A stretch of DNA of 64,000 bases from Hysterangium stoloniferum (lineage: Eukaryota; Basidiomycota; Agaricomycetes; Hysterangiales; Hysterangiaceae). The notes beneath the pieces were generated by a model that saw nothing but the letters and a program-made list of their open reading frames with translations, was not told where the DNA came from and made no database searches. This document shows, piece after piece, positions 1 to 11,100 of this stretch. The stretch covers positions 1 to 64,000 of the forward strand of contig WHVD01000095.1 of assembly GCA_015178975.1 (NCBI GenBank), read 5' to 3'. Numbering within the stretch: the stretch's first letter is position 1; the number at the start of each line of letters is the position of its first letter. The position numbers and the translations under genes are program-made.

Positions 1-47
1 AAGTATATCTGGGGCTTTGCTGTTTTAGAACTAAAGGCATTTAAAGA

Positions 48-560
48 ATGGAAAGTGTGCTAAGAACGGAAAGTGTTCTAAGAACGGAAAGTGTTCTAAG
101 AACGGAAAGTGTTCTAAGAACGGAAAGTGTTCTAAGAACGGAAAGTGGTCTGAGAACGGAAAGTGGTCTGAGAACGGAAAGTGGTCTGAGAACGGAAAGT
201 GGTCTGAGAACGGAAAGTGGTCTGAGAAAGGAAAGTGTTCTGAGAACGGAAAGTGGTCTGAGAAAGGAAAGTGTTCTGAGAACGGAAAGTGTTCTGAGAA
301 TGGAAAGTGTTCAGAGAACGGAAAGTGTTCAGAGAAGGGAAAGTGTTCTGAGACCGGAAAGTGTTCTGAGACCGGAAAGTGTTCTAAGAACAGAAAGTGT
401 TCTAAGAACAGAAAGTGTTCTAAGAACAGAAAGTGTTCTAAGAACAGAAAGTGTTCTAAGAACAGAAAGTGTTCTAAGAACAGAAAGTGTTCTAAGAACA
501 GAAAGTGTTCTAAGAACAGAAAGTGTTCTAAGAACAGAAAGTGTTCTAAGAACAGAAACA
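48..560. repeat. Minisatellite, 18-bp unit (array 1a)
   Basis: About 28 head-to-tail copies of an 18-bp unit with consensus GGAAAGTGTTCTAAGAAC. Variants are clustered: a run with TGGTCTGAG in the middle and a homogeneous AACAGAAAG run at the right. Because 18 is divisible by three, several frames stay open by chance, so the long reading frames here are not evidence for protein. A closely related 18-bp array lies at 10,166-10,400. Confidence 0.95.
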
Positions 561-569
561 TCAGTCACA

Positions 570-785
570 AATGGGAGCCACAGCCCCAAAAGGAAACAAT
601 GGTTACAAAAGGAGACAATGGTTACAAAAGGAAACAACAGTTACACAGGAAACAACAGTTACACAGGAAACAACGGTTACAAAGGAGACAATGGTTACAA
701 AAGGAAACAACAGTTACACAGGAAACAATGGTTACAAAAGGGGAGAAAAGTTACAAAGGAAACAATGGTTACTAATAGAAAGAGT
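570..785. repeat. Minisatellite, 18-19-bp unit (array 1b)
   Basis: Degenerate copies built on GGTTACAAAAGGAAACAA continue directly from the 18-bp array. The equivalent position after the second 18-bp array (11,101-11,475) carries the same GGTTACAAAAGGA core, so the order of arrays is conserved between the two places. Confidence 0.85.
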
Positions 786-975
786 GGTTAAATTGACTCT
801 CAACTGCAAGTAATTACTGTGGTCACTCAATTTATTTATTTTGATTTAACATATTGTATTTTGATTTATTGAATTTTATTTTATTTTATTGTTTTTCATT
901 TCAATTTATTTTATTTTTAAACATTTTATATTCATTTATTATATTTTATTTGAATTATTCTGATTATATTGAGGC
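786..975. repeat. T-rich degenerate repeat
   Basis: AT-rich stretch built on TTTTATTTTGATTTATTG-like words, ending in TTATTTTATTTGAATTATTCTGATT. A homologous tract follows the second minisatellite block at 11,476-11,815. No gene is seen. Confidence 0.7.
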
Positions 976-1440
976 CGATCAGAGGGGGACAGAGGAAGAA
1001 GGAAACAAACAGTACACACAGCAGCTGGACAAAGAGAGAAGGAAACAGTACACACACTCACTGAAGAAAGGGTACCCACACCACCTGGAGGAAAGAGAGG
1101 GCTGGTCAGAGGAGGATGGTGGAAGAAGGAAATGGTAGACATACTGTAGGAAAGAGAGAGTAGGCCAATCAGAAGAACACGCACTGGAGGAAAGAGAATG
1201 GAGGCCAATCAGGGCAGGAAGAAGAGAGAAGGAAAGGGTACACAAACCACCTGGAGGGAAGAGAGAGGGCCGATCATAGCAGGATGGAGAGAGAAGGAAA
1301 TAGTACACGCACTTGCTGGAGGAAAGAGAGGAGGCGAATTAGAGCAGGACGTAGGGTGGAGGAAAGGGGACACACACCTCCTGGAGAAAAGAGAAGGAAA
1401 CGGTACACGCATCACCTGGAGGAAAGAGAGAGGGTGCGCT
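976..1440. repeat. Purine-rich degenerate tandem repeat, about 50-60 bp
   Basis: Repeated blocks of the type GGAGGAAAGAGAG...GCCGATCAGAGCAGG...GGTACACACACC follow one another with considerable divergence. No plausible coding region is present. This block leads straight into the GGATGGGTGCGC array. Confidence 0.7.
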
Positions 1441-2575
1441 GTGAATGGGAGTGGGTGCGCAGTGGTAGATGGGTGCGGGTGGATGGGTGCGCGGTGGATG
1501 GGTGCGCCATGGATGGGTGCGCGGTGGATGGGAGTGGGTCCGTCGTGGATGGGCGCACGATGGATAGGTGCGTGGATGGTGCGCCGTGGGATGGGTGCGC
1601 CATGGATGGGTGCGCCGTGGATGGGTGGTGCGCGGTGGATGGGAGTGGGTGCGTCGTGGATGGGCGCACGGTGGATAGGTGCGTGGATGGTGCGCGGTGG
1701 ATGGGTGCGCGGTGGATGGGAGTGGGTCCGTCGTGGATGGGCGCACGATGGATAGGTGCGTGGATGGTGCGCCGTGGGATGGGTGCGCCATGGATGGGTG
1801 CGCGGTGGATGGGAGTGGGTGCGTCGTGGATGGGCGCACGGTGGATAGGTGCGTGGATGGTGCGCGGTGGATGGGTGCGCGGTGGATGGGAGTGGGTCCG
1901 TCGTGGATGGGCGCACGATGGATAGGTGCGTGGATGGTGCGCCGTGGGATGGGTGCGCCATGGATGGGTGCGCCGTGGATGGGTGCGCCATGGATGGGTG
2001 CGCGGTGGATGGGAGTGGGTGCGTCGTGGATGGGCGCACGGTGGATAGGTGCGTGGATGGTGCGCGGTGGATGGGTGCGCGGTGGATGGGTGGATGGTGC
2101 GCGGTGGATGGGTGCGCGGTGGATGGGAGTGGGTCCGTCGTGGATGGGCGCACGATGGATAGGTGCGTGGATGGTGCGCCGTGGGATGGGTGCGCCATGG
2201 ATGGGTGCGCCGTGGATGGGTGCGCCATGGATGGGTGCGCGGTGGATGGGAGTGGGTGCGTCGTGGATGGGCGCACGGTGGATAGGTGCGTGGATGGTGC
2301 GCGGTGGATGGGTGCGCGGTGGATGGGTGCGCGGTGGATGGGAGTGGGTCCGTCGTGGATGGGCGCACGATGGATAGGTGCGTGGATGGTGCGCCGTGGG
2401 ATGGTGCGCCGTGGGATGGGTGCGCCATGGATGGGTGCGCGGTGGATGGGTGCGCGGTGGATGGGTGCGCGGTGGATGGGAGTGGGTGCGTCGTGGATGG
2501 GCACGCGGTGGATAGGTGCGTGGATGGGTGCGTGGATGGTGCGCCGTGGGATGGGTGCGCCGTGAAATGGGTGCG
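1441..2575. repeat. GC-rich minisatellite, 15-bp unit with higher-order repeat
   Basis: Array of the 15-bp unit GGTGGATGGGTGCGC with variants GCCATGGATG, GAGTGGGTCCGTC and GGCGCACGATGGATAGG. The variants recur in a fixed order, giving a higher-order repeat of roughly 170 bp that recurs several times. Every frame on both strands is largely open because the unit length is a multiple of three, so the long histidine/proline- or tryptophan/glycine-rich translations are artefacts. Confidence 0.93.
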
Positions 2576-2629
2576 CTGACTAAGGAGGTGACTAAGCTGA
2601 TGGTACCTTTTACCTGCCTTTTATGGAGG

Positions 2630-2845
2630 GAGCTCGGGCGCTCCGCACCCTCACAGCGCCTAAAAGCGCCCACGGACCCACCATGCTCCTTTCACTTATT
2701 TGACAAGCCTGGGAACCCTTGCTATGCTGCGGGGCGGTCACTTCGTGACCTGCCCCACAACTTTGCTGCGGGCTCCGGCTTGTTGGGGGGCTTCGCCCCC
2801 CAAACCCCCCCGCATCCATGACTCTTAAGTATTTCTGAGCACTTC
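2630..2845. repeat. GC-rich hairpin module, copy A
   Basis: A block that starts AGCTCGGGCGCTCCGC and contains GCGCCTAAAAGCGCCCAC, then TTTGACAAGCCTGGGAACCC, the stem-loop GGGGGGCTTCGCCCCCC and the run CAAACCCCCCC, ending near TAAGTATTTCTGAG. Copy A also holds an extra hairpin, GGTCACTTCGTGACC. The same module recurs in the same orientation at 9,836-10,135 and, truncated, at 12,329-12,535. Hairpins near an edge fit a Helitron terminus, but no CTRR end or A/T insertion site was established. Confidence 0.8.
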
Positions 2846-5800
2846 TAAGTATTTACATATCACAATCACTGTTCAAAAAATTTAATCAAAACAATAAATA
2901 CTTTAAAACTTCAATCTAATAATACATCTTTGTACACTATATTTACTGTTCTCTTTGTCTCCTTTAATAATATTTTTATCCTATTCCAACTTCTTCCCCT
3001 TGAAAGTCCCACATACAATTGCCCATGTCCAAACACTGCCATTCTCAAATCTATTCCTCCCACTTTCAACGACTGTCCTTGTGACTTGTTAATTGTCATT
3101 GCAAATGCCAACCGCACTGGAAACTGAATACGATGCAGTTTAAATGGCAGTTGATCATCATTTGTAATTATTTTGATCCGTGAAAGAAATGCCATTTTTC
3201 CAGTACATGGTCCAGTTAGGATCCGCACTTGAAGCAAATGATTTTCCATTTTCACCAATTGCAATCGTGTCCCATTGAAAAGCCCCCTCTGTGGATCTAT
3301 ATTCCGTAATAGCATCAATGGCACTCCTGGCTTCACCTCAAGTCGACTTGGTGAGATTCCACCAAAATTCAGGCTGTTCAAATACTCTACAGGATACATC
3401 TCTGTCTCACTGTCTCCCTCTGCAGTATCAGCACTGTGGTATACACGACTCTCCCCAGGGAATTTATTCAGAAGTTCTGAATTAATCTCATCAACCTCTG
3501 AATTCCTTGGACACAGAATTGCCCGGTCTAAGAAGTCTTCATCTTGCCAATCTCTTTGGTCTCTATCCACATGGATGTCTGGATATATCTCAGCAATTAG
3601 ATCTGACATTCCTGGACCACAGATCATATGAGGAGGGACATCCATTGTATGATCCAAAGGCAAATCCTTTCCATGGCCTATATCCAATAGCCACTGAGCA
3701 AACTGTTGACTGTCTGGATCATCCTGGTCCACCCGCATATTCTTTTTCAAGAAGAGTACCTTGATATGCTTCCACAGTTCTGATTTCTGGATACATTGTC
3801 CAATGATCTATTCTTTTGAACCCTTTGGTACAACAGGCAAAGTCTGCTGAAAGTCACCTCCCCAGGCCACAGGAATCCCTCCAAAGGGAAGATCCTCCTT
3901 GTCTAATAAATCCCTCAGGGTTCTGTCAACTGCCTCACATGTGAAACGTGACTGCATTGGAACTTCATCCCAGATAATCAGTCAGACATTCTTCATGAGC
4001 TCTGCTTTTTCTGAACCCTTTTTGATATGACATAGAGCATCCTTCTCACAGGGAACAGGGATTGAAAATGTACTGTGAGAAGTGCGACCACCCTTGAGAA
4101 TCATTGATGCAATTCCAGAAGATGCCACACAAAGCACAATGTAGCCCTTGGCCCTACATGCATGTGCCAGAGTATTCCATACAAAGGACTTGCCAGTGCC
4201 TCCTGGACCATTGACAAAGAACAATTTGCCTTCTTGTTGCTCATCCACTGCCTTCATGATAGTCTCAAAGGCAGCATGTTGTTCAGGATTGCACTTTTCA
4301 AGATTAGCTTGGGCACTGGCAAGCTCATGTTGAATATTATAACTCTTTTGCTCCTTAATGAGATGGTTGCCAACAATGGCATCCCAATTATCAGTGCAGT
4401 TTGGCATGGTTGGATAGTGTGAGAGGGACTTTCCAGAATAGCGTAGGATCTTATCAATTTCATAGAGATCAAAGTCATAAACTTGGATTGGTGATGGATC
4501 ATCAATGCCATGTGTTTGCCGAAGTATGAACTCCAAATCATCACAAAGAAATACTTTAAAGTCATTCCAGAGTTCATGGGGTTGTGCAGGGGAGGACATG
4601 GTCAAAATGATGGCAAACAACCTGCAAAGTTGAAACCCAGACTCTATGCGACTGGCTTCTGTGAGGCACATGTGCCACTGACGGTCATCTTCAAGCAAAC
4701 CACGTGCTACACAGGCTTGTTGAAATGTAGGATAGGTCTCACCCTGAAAGGTCCTGAGCTGTTCAAATGAGGTGGCACCTTTGACAACAGTGAGCAAAGT
4801 ACGGAGGTGGAATCTTTCCCCACTGGCAATGTTAACAAAATGAATGCGCCCTATGGAAAACCCACTTTGACGTGGCTTCCATGATTTCTTCTTGGGTACA
4901 TATGTGAAATACTCAGGAAAGTCCATATAAAATGTGTCCTGGGCACGCTGTCCATTATAACCAATGAGACCCTTGGCATTAGCTTCAAAATAAGCCATGA
5001 GAGTTGTCCCTGAATGCTCTGCCCTTTGTAAAGCCTCAGCAGGACCTTGATCACCATCAAAAAGTACAGTTTTTCTCCAGGAAGATGGTCCCCAAGTGCC
5101 ATTACTGCAGGAACCTGGGTATGGAGTTCATTACGCATTAATCGCCAGACAGACTCATGTGCACTGACATAACGTGCATCAAGGTACTATTGAATCTCAT
5201 CTGGTGTTGTTCTGAATTCCATAGTTGTACGATCATGGCCCTTGTAACAGTATTTATGCATGTACTTCATTGACCTATTGGTAAAGGTCAACTCTACATT
5301 GATGTGGCATTCAAAGGTGAGAATCAAAATAGGAGAGTAAGGGACGACATGTCTGTTGTCATATGTAAACTTGGGAGTTTCATAAACCCTTCCATTGTTG
5401 GGGCGAGCATATGTTGGATAGCCTTCCTCATTGACAATGGTGGCTTCACACCAATCCTTTGGATAGTATTTACTGCACTTCTTGTCAACCATACAGGCAG
5501 CATTTGGATGTTCAGCTCCACAGGGACCATGGGTCATGAGTTGACCTACTAAATTAAATAATCTGGGATGTGTTTCAGGATCTGGAAAACAGGCAGAAAC
5601 AAATGAATCAACATCTTCTGGTGTCCTTGGCTTATTCTGGTCATCAAACCATATGAGGCAGTGCATGTGTGGAAGACCCCGCTTTTGGAATTCAATGACA
5701 TGGATATGGGCTACTGTTCTCCCAAAGATGTGGTCCTCTGTAATCATCTTGAGCAACTTAGCCTTCTTGGCAGCAAAGACACGGGAGACCAAATCAGGAC

Positions 5801-7249
5801 GATCAGCAGCAGTCTGTCCAGGAAGCAATTCATCAGTCACCTCCTTCCACTTGGGATTGGCTGTCATGGTGATGAAGCAGCTGGCATTGCCATACTTGCG
5901 TGCAATTGCAAATGAATTTTGTAGACTTTGTCTCATATCCCTTGAACTGCTAGTAAATGTAGAAGGGAGTATGACCCTCTGGCCAATACTATTGGCATCT
6001 GTACTGACATCCTGATTTGTAAATGCATCGACCACCTGGTTGTAGAGTTCTGCACGTAACCTTGGTTGATTATCCCTGAGAAATCTCAATCTGCGCTGCT
6101 CTGTTACTGCCCAGGCATTGACAATATACTGCTGGAATAGCTTTTGTGCATAAAAAAGGGTCATGGCTTCATATGCTCTGGGAAATAGGCGATAGGCATA
6201 ATATTCACATTGGGTCACTTTCCGACTTTTTTCTTCATCTTCACCTTCATCCTGCTGTCCAGGCTGGGGCTGCCAATTTTGATTTGCATAGGGAATATCC
6301 CATGACCAACCACGCTCACCTCTGGGGAAGAGCATGACATAATGAAGGGGTGTATAAATGGCTTGTGCTTCATGGACATGATGAAACTGGCCCCCTCTCC
6401 TTTGAACTATAATATCCCTTGGATCACTATGACCTGTATCACCATCTCCAGGGAGAATGACTGCAAGCTCATCACCGGTTGGAAGATTGTACCGTCTGGG
6501 ATCATTAAAAGCTTTGTAGCTCAGCCTGACATGTAACCTTGGAGTCTCTGCCTGTATCCTCAATTGCTCATGTGCCTGGCGATATAGTTGTATAAAGGGA
6601 TTATATTGCTCCATCATATCCTGGAGGTCAGAAAAGGTTTGGTTGTTTAGGCTTCTATTTGCCCTGTGATTCTGCCTCTGCTGCAATGCCTGCCTCAGTC
6701 CCTCCTCCTCTGCCAAAGCAGGATCATGGATGTAAAGCTGAACATAACTACGTGATACACCTTCTGTGTAAGGAATCAAAGCACCATGCTGGTGATACAA
6801 TTCACCATGAATTTTGAAGACATATGGGCCACCACCACCCTGTAAGACAGACTCATCCAAATTGACACCTAGAGATGTAAATGCAAAAGCATTATTATAG
6901 GCACGAATATTCTTGAGAAATTCCCTGCTGCTGTCTGTATTACCCTCCAGGAGAGATCTTAAAGTGTGAGGGACTGGCTCAAGTATTGGAAGAGCCACCT
7001 TTCCTCGCTTGCAACATTTGCCAAATTTTGGATTTGTCTTAGAGCTATTTGAGATACGCTCATCCATCCAGTGTAAAGATCCACAGTCTGAACACTGTAT
7101 GTCCATACGTCCCAAGTTATGTCTTTGGAATCTGTCCTCCACAACTGGTTGCCGTCCAATGGGTAATTGTGGAATGATGGGAGGTGGAGGTGGAGGTGGA
7201 GGCATAACTGCAGGCTGTAAAATAGCTGGGGGTAGGGGAATAGCTGGAG

Positions 7250-7930
7250 GTAGGGCTAACTGTAGCTGTTGTTGTTGTTGTGGAACTGGATTTCCAGGTG
7301 GATAGTGAATCTGTGGTGGTGCCCACTGCACAATAGGTGGTTGTTGTTGTTGTGGAACTGGATTTCCAGGTGGATGGTGGGGCTGTGGTGGGGCTAACTG
7401 CAAAATGGGTACCTGTGCCTGAAGTTGTGGGACTGGATTTCCAGGTGGATGGTGAGGCTGTGGTGGAGCTAACTGCAAAATGGGTACCTGTGCCTGATGT
7501 TGTGGAACTGGATTTCCAGGTGGATGGTGAAGCTGTGGTGGTGCCCACTGCAAAATGGGTACCTGTGCCTGAAGTTGTGGGACTGGATTTCCAGGTGGAT
7601 GGTGAAGCTGTGGTGGTGCCCACTGCAAAATAGGTGGTGGTGGTGGTTGTGCAGCTGGATTTCCAGGTGGATGGTGATGCAGTGGTGGTGCCCACTGCAA
7701 AATAGGTAGTTGTGGCTGTTGTGCAGCTTGATTTCCAGGTAGATGGTGATGCTGTAGTGGTGCTAACTGCAAAATGGGTAGCTGTGCCTGGACTTGTGGA
7801 TGACTTTGCTGTACTGTTTCAGGTACATTTCCTGGTTGATGACCATGCTGTACATGTGGTGCTGACTGTAAAACTGGTGGCTGTAGTTGAGCAGGTTGAT
7901 GTAATTGTGGTAAAGGATTATGCTGAGCAT
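7250..7930 (-). repeat. Coding minisatellite, 75-bp unit (Pro/Gln-rich)
   Basis: Inside the Rep-helicase gene, at least eight copies of a 75-bp unit encode a 25-residue repeat of the form PILQWAPPQLHHPPGNPVPQ followed by a Gln-rich tail. The copies differ mainly in the tail. The repeat lies upstream of the catalytic domains, in a probably disordered region. Its role is unknown. Confidence 0.85.
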
Positions 7931-8249
7931 ATAGAGCAGCTACTGCAGCAGAGCCAACTACAGGCTGGACAGCTTGAGGTGCTAATGGCAAAATTGGTTG
8001 CTGCAGCTGAGCAGCTACAGCTACATTGCCTTGTATACGACCTGGTGCCTGTGGCTGAATAAGTGCATTTGCTGGTTGATGACCCTGCTGTATATGTGGT
8101 GCTACCTGCAAAATTGGTTGCTGTATTTGAGTAGCTGCATTTCCCTGTCCACGCCTCTGCCTCTGTCTCTGCCGAACAGGTATTAATGGTGGCAAATCTC
8201 TATACTGATTAAGCAAGTCAGTCATTGCATCAGAGCCAACTGGAGCAGA

Positions 8250-8410
8250 GCGATTTGTAGCAGAGCCACTTGCAGCAGAGCCACTTGCAGCAGAGCCACC
8301 TGCAGCAGAGCCACCTACAGCAGAACCACCTGCAGCAGAACCACCTGCAGCAGAGCCACCTGCAGCAGAACCACCTGCAGCAGAGCCACCTGCAGTAGAG
8401 CCACCTGACT
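8250..8410 (-). repeat. Coding repeat, 15-bp unit (GGSAA)
   Basis: About eleven copies of a 15-bp unit encode a pentapeptide repeat GGSAA, near the N terminus of the Helitron protein. Some copies read SGSAA or GGSAV. It looks like a flexible linker and is probably variable between element copies. Confidence 0.85.
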
Positions 8411-8729
8411 GAGCAACCAAAAATGGATTATCAGGTTGACCTCTACCAACAGGGAGATCTCCAAATGGTTGAGGAGGGAGTGGTATATTAGAATTCACAG
8501 CTAAACGTCGATGACGATCAGATGGAGATGTCATTTGCAATTGTGCCCTATGCTGCCTTCGCTCCTCCTCCCGATCACGCTCAGGTGTTCGATCCATAAT
8601 AATACAGCAATGACAACAGTAGCAGCAGAGACAGAAAGTGTGCAAAAGAGGGGGGAAGAGAGCAGGGGGAGTGAGCTGGAGTGAATTAGGCAAAAGGAAA
8701 TCATGAATAATCTTTTATAGTCTCAGAGA

Positions 8730-9290
8730 AGGTATTAATACTAACCTGGAGTTGTTTCAAAAGCCACAAAACGGAAGGTCAATTTTAACTGTATAAATTA
8801 TATCTAAGTAGAAAATAGTGAAACCAATTACAGGGAAAGAACACACTTTCAATACTCCACCTATACTTATAGGGAGCAGTCACAAAAACAGTAGAGAGTG
8901 CCAGAGAAAGGGAGTTCAGACAAATAGGTCTAAAATAGCCCAAAAACGCGAAAAATAATGCATAAATAAATTTTTTTAACAGCATGAGAGAAAGTACTAA
9001 TACTAACCTGGAAGTATGTTATATCTTCCAGTAAGAATGGAAACACAAAAAGGCACAGAATAGAGGGTCAACTTCACTGTATGAATAATAATCAAGTCAA
9101 AAAAAGACAAATGTAATTACAGGGACAGGACTCACCTTCAGTACTCCACCTATACTCACAGAGAGGACTCAAAGAAGTAATGGAAAGTCCCAGGGAACCA
9201 AAATTCAGAGAAATAAGTCTAAAATAGCCCAAAGGCGTGAAGAATAATGCAGAAATAAATTAAAACAGCATGATAAAGCCCAAAACATAC
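8730..9290 (-). repeat. Tandem duplication of about 285 bp upstream of the Rep gene
   Basis: Two adjacent diverged copies (about 8,730-9,000 and 9,001-9,290) share TACTAACCTGGA, AATTACAGGGA, ACTCCACCTATACT and TCTAAAATAGCCCAAA. On the minus strand each begins with a splice-donor-like TCCAG/GTTAGTATTA, so this may be a duplicated leader exon plus intron start for the Helitron transcript. The splicing role is inference; the duplication is seen directly. Confidence 0.7.
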
Positions 9291-9835
9291 CTGGGATTGT
9301 AGGGGAGCCTTCAGACTGTATATTCCAATGAAAATAATACCCAGGAAAGGGTAATTTGACTGCTAATAAATTATTTAATCATTAAAAAAAGCGAAAATTA
9401 AATAATAATAGATAGGAGCTCACCACAGCTTTTATATTGCCTGAGGAGTTGAGGAAGGCTTAAGAGATGATAAAGGCTCAATATGGAGGGTCCAGGGCCA
9501 GTGGATGGCCAGACTCTAACTGCAGAATAATATATTTAATTATTAAAAAAGCGAAATTTAATAGGATTAAATAGAGCCCTCAACACACCTTGATATGGGC
9601 CCAGATACCTTGAAAAATATTCCAGAGAGGATCCCCTCACAATTTAAAGAGGACAAAGCCGGGGGAGGGAGAGGGGAAGGGAGAAAGTATGGCAGCCTCA
9701 AGGCTTTACAGCGGGCTTCCGGGCTTCCCGCGGCTAAGGCCAAAAATGTTCCCACGCGCCAGGAATACTCCCGCGGTGCCAAGAAAGCTCCCGCGAGTGC
9801 AGAAATGCTCCCATGAATGCCAAAAAGGCTCCGTA
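9291..9835. other. Non-coding part of the Helitron unit
   Basis: No gene is seen. Two diverged copies of an AT-rich word (TTATTTAATCATTAAAAAAAGCGAAAATTAA near 9,370 and TATTTAATTATTAAAAAAGCGAAATTTAA near 9,530) occur about 165 bp apart. The right part, from about 9,740, contains a few degenerate copies of AATGCTCCCGCGAGTG that also appear at 12,120-12,328. Confidence 0.5.
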
Positions 9836-10135
9836 TTTGCTCCCGTGATGACTAATAACATTCCGGCGCTAATATTAGTCAGACTCTCCCACACAGAAGC
9901 TTCGGGTGCTGACGCGCCCTCATCGGGATTTTTCGACCCTGATGGGGGAAGAAGCTTGGGCGCTCCGCGCCCTCACGCATTGGGGCGCCTGCGGCGCCTA
10001 AAAGTGCCCACCGCCCACCGTACAACTTTACTTTATTTGACAAGCCTGGGAACCCTTGCTATGCTGCGGGCTCCGGCTTGTTGGGGGGCGAAGCCCCCCA
10101 AACCCCCCCACGTCCACAACTCTAAAGTATTTCTG
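9836..10135. repeat. GC-rich hairpin module, copy A'
   Basis: Long copy of the module: CTCCCGTGATGACTAATAAC, GCGCTGACGCGCCCTCATC-like text, the stem GGATTTTTCGACCCTGATGGGGG, GGGCGCTCCGCGCCCTCAC, GGCGCCTGCGGCGCC, TTTGACAAGCCTGGGAACCC, then the stem-loop GGGGGGCGAAGCCCCCC and the C run. It ends TCTAAAGTATTTCTGAGG, as copy A does. Immediately to its right the second minisatellite unit begins. Confidence 0.85.
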
Positions 10136-10165
10136 AGGTCCATTGTTATAAAAGAGAAACTGTTA

Positions 10166-10400
10166 GAATGGAAAGTGTTCGCAGAATGGAAAGTGTTCGC
10201 AGAACGGAAAGTGTTCGCAGAACGGAAAGTGTTCGCAGAACGGAAAGTGTTCGCAGAACGGAAAGTGTTCGCAGAACGGAAAGTGTTCGCAGAACGGAAA
10301 GTGTTCGCAGAACGGAAAGTGTTCGCAGAACGGAAAGTGTTCGCAGAACGGAAAGTGTTCGCAGAACGGAAAGTGTTCGCAGAACGGAAAGTGTTCGCAG
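10166..10400. repeat. Minisatellite, 18-bp unit (array 2a)
   Basis: Thirteen nearly identical copies of the 18-bp unit GGAAAGTGTTCGCAGAAC. The unit shares the GGAAAGTGTTC core with array 1a at 48-560. Confidence 0.96.
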
Positions 10401-11100
10401 AACGGAATCAACGGTCGCAGAACGGAATCAACGGTCGCAGAACGGAATCAACGGTCGCAGAACGGAATCAACGGTCGCAGAACGGAATCAACGGTCGCAG
10501 AACGGAATCAACGGTCGCAGAACGGAATCAACGGTCGCAGAACGGAATCAACGGTCGCAGAACGGAATCAACGGTCGCAGAACGGAATCAACGGTCGCAG
10601 AACGGAATCAACGGTCGCAGAACGGAATCAACGGTCGCAGAACGGAATCAACGGTCGCAGAACGGAATCAACGGTCGCAGAACGGAATCAACGGTCGCAG
10701 AACGGAATCAACGGTCGCAGAACGGAATCAACGGTCGCAGAACGGAATCAACGGTCGCAGAACGGAATCAACGGTCGCAGAACGGAATCAACGGTCGCAG
10801 AACGGAATCAACGGTCGCAGAACGGAATCAACGGTCGCAGAACGGAATCAACGGTCGCAGAACGGAATCAACGGTCGCAGAACGGAATCAACGGTCGCAG
10901 AACGGAATCAACGGTCGCAGAACGGAATCAACGGTCGCAGAACGGAATCAACGGTCGCAGAACGGAATCAACGGTCGCAGAACGGAATCAACGGTCGCAG
11001 AACGGAATCAACGGTCGCAGAACGGAATCAACGGTCGCAGAACGGAATCAACGGTCGCAGAACGGAATCAACGGTCGCAGAACGGAATCAACGGTCGCAG
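10401..11100. repeat. Minisatellite, 20-bp unit, 35 copies (array 2b)
   Basis: Exactly 700 bp of the 20-bp unit AACGGAATCAACGGTCGCAG, 35 copies with essentially no divergence. The CGCAGAACGGAA part is shared with the preceding 18-bp unit, so the 20-bp unit looks like an altered form of it that then expanded. There are no spacers, so it is not a CRISPR array. The long translations across it are a by-product of the array. Confidence 0.97.

Larger units (their letters stand above)
2911..8597 (-). pseudogene. Helitron Rep-PIF1 helicase, disabled
   Basis: Single long gene reading right to left. The chosen start is the ATG at 8,597 (MDRTPERDREEE); an upstream in-frame ATG at 8,693 would only add a cysteine-rich leader. 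Order of parts: a Gly/Ser/Ala repeat (about residues 65-125), a Pro/Gln-rich 25-residue repeat, a zinc-binding stretch, then the Helitron-like N domain with the HUH motif GLPHMHCLIWF (near 5,660) and the second catalytic motif KYMHKYCYKG (near 5,255). The PIF1-type helicase follows: Walker A GPGGTGKS near 4,200, Walker B IIWDEVPM near 3,960, [11 protein letters not shown], and a C-terminal SQGQSL...LYVGLSRGRSW motif near 2,990. It is disabled by in-frame TAG at 5,187-5,189, TGA at 3,982-3,984 and TAG at 3,808-3,810, plus a one-base frameshift near 5,060-5,075. These few lesions and the well-kept motifs suggest recent death. Confidence 0.9.
2846..9835 (-). mobile_element. Helitron, decayed autonomous copy (approximate limits)
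   Basis: The segment lies between two same-orientation copies of the GC-rich module and carries a Rep-helicase gene on the minus strand. Rolling-circle Helitrons encode a HUH Rep nuclease fused to a PIF1-family helicase, and both domains are recognisable here. The gene is broken by stops and a frameshift, so this copy should not be able to transpose by itself. The exact ends are not determined: a 5' TC and a 3' CTRR could not be fixed by eye. Confidence 0.75.

Noticed and set aside
1209..2673. Very long open frames on both strands (over 400 codons, His/Pro-, Trp/Gly-rich)
   Set aside because: They are translations of a 15-bp tandem array; all frames are open because the unit is a multiple of three. 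No codon or domain evidence for protein.
7117..7695. Thr/Ser- and Val/Trp-rich open frames opposite or shifted to the Helitron gene
   Set aside because: Shadows of the 75-bp coding minisatellite in the Rep-helicase gene.
10401..11100. CRISPR-like array of short direct repeats
   Set aside because: Repeats are contiguous with no unique spacers, no cas genes, and the genome is eukaryotic. It is a minisatellite.
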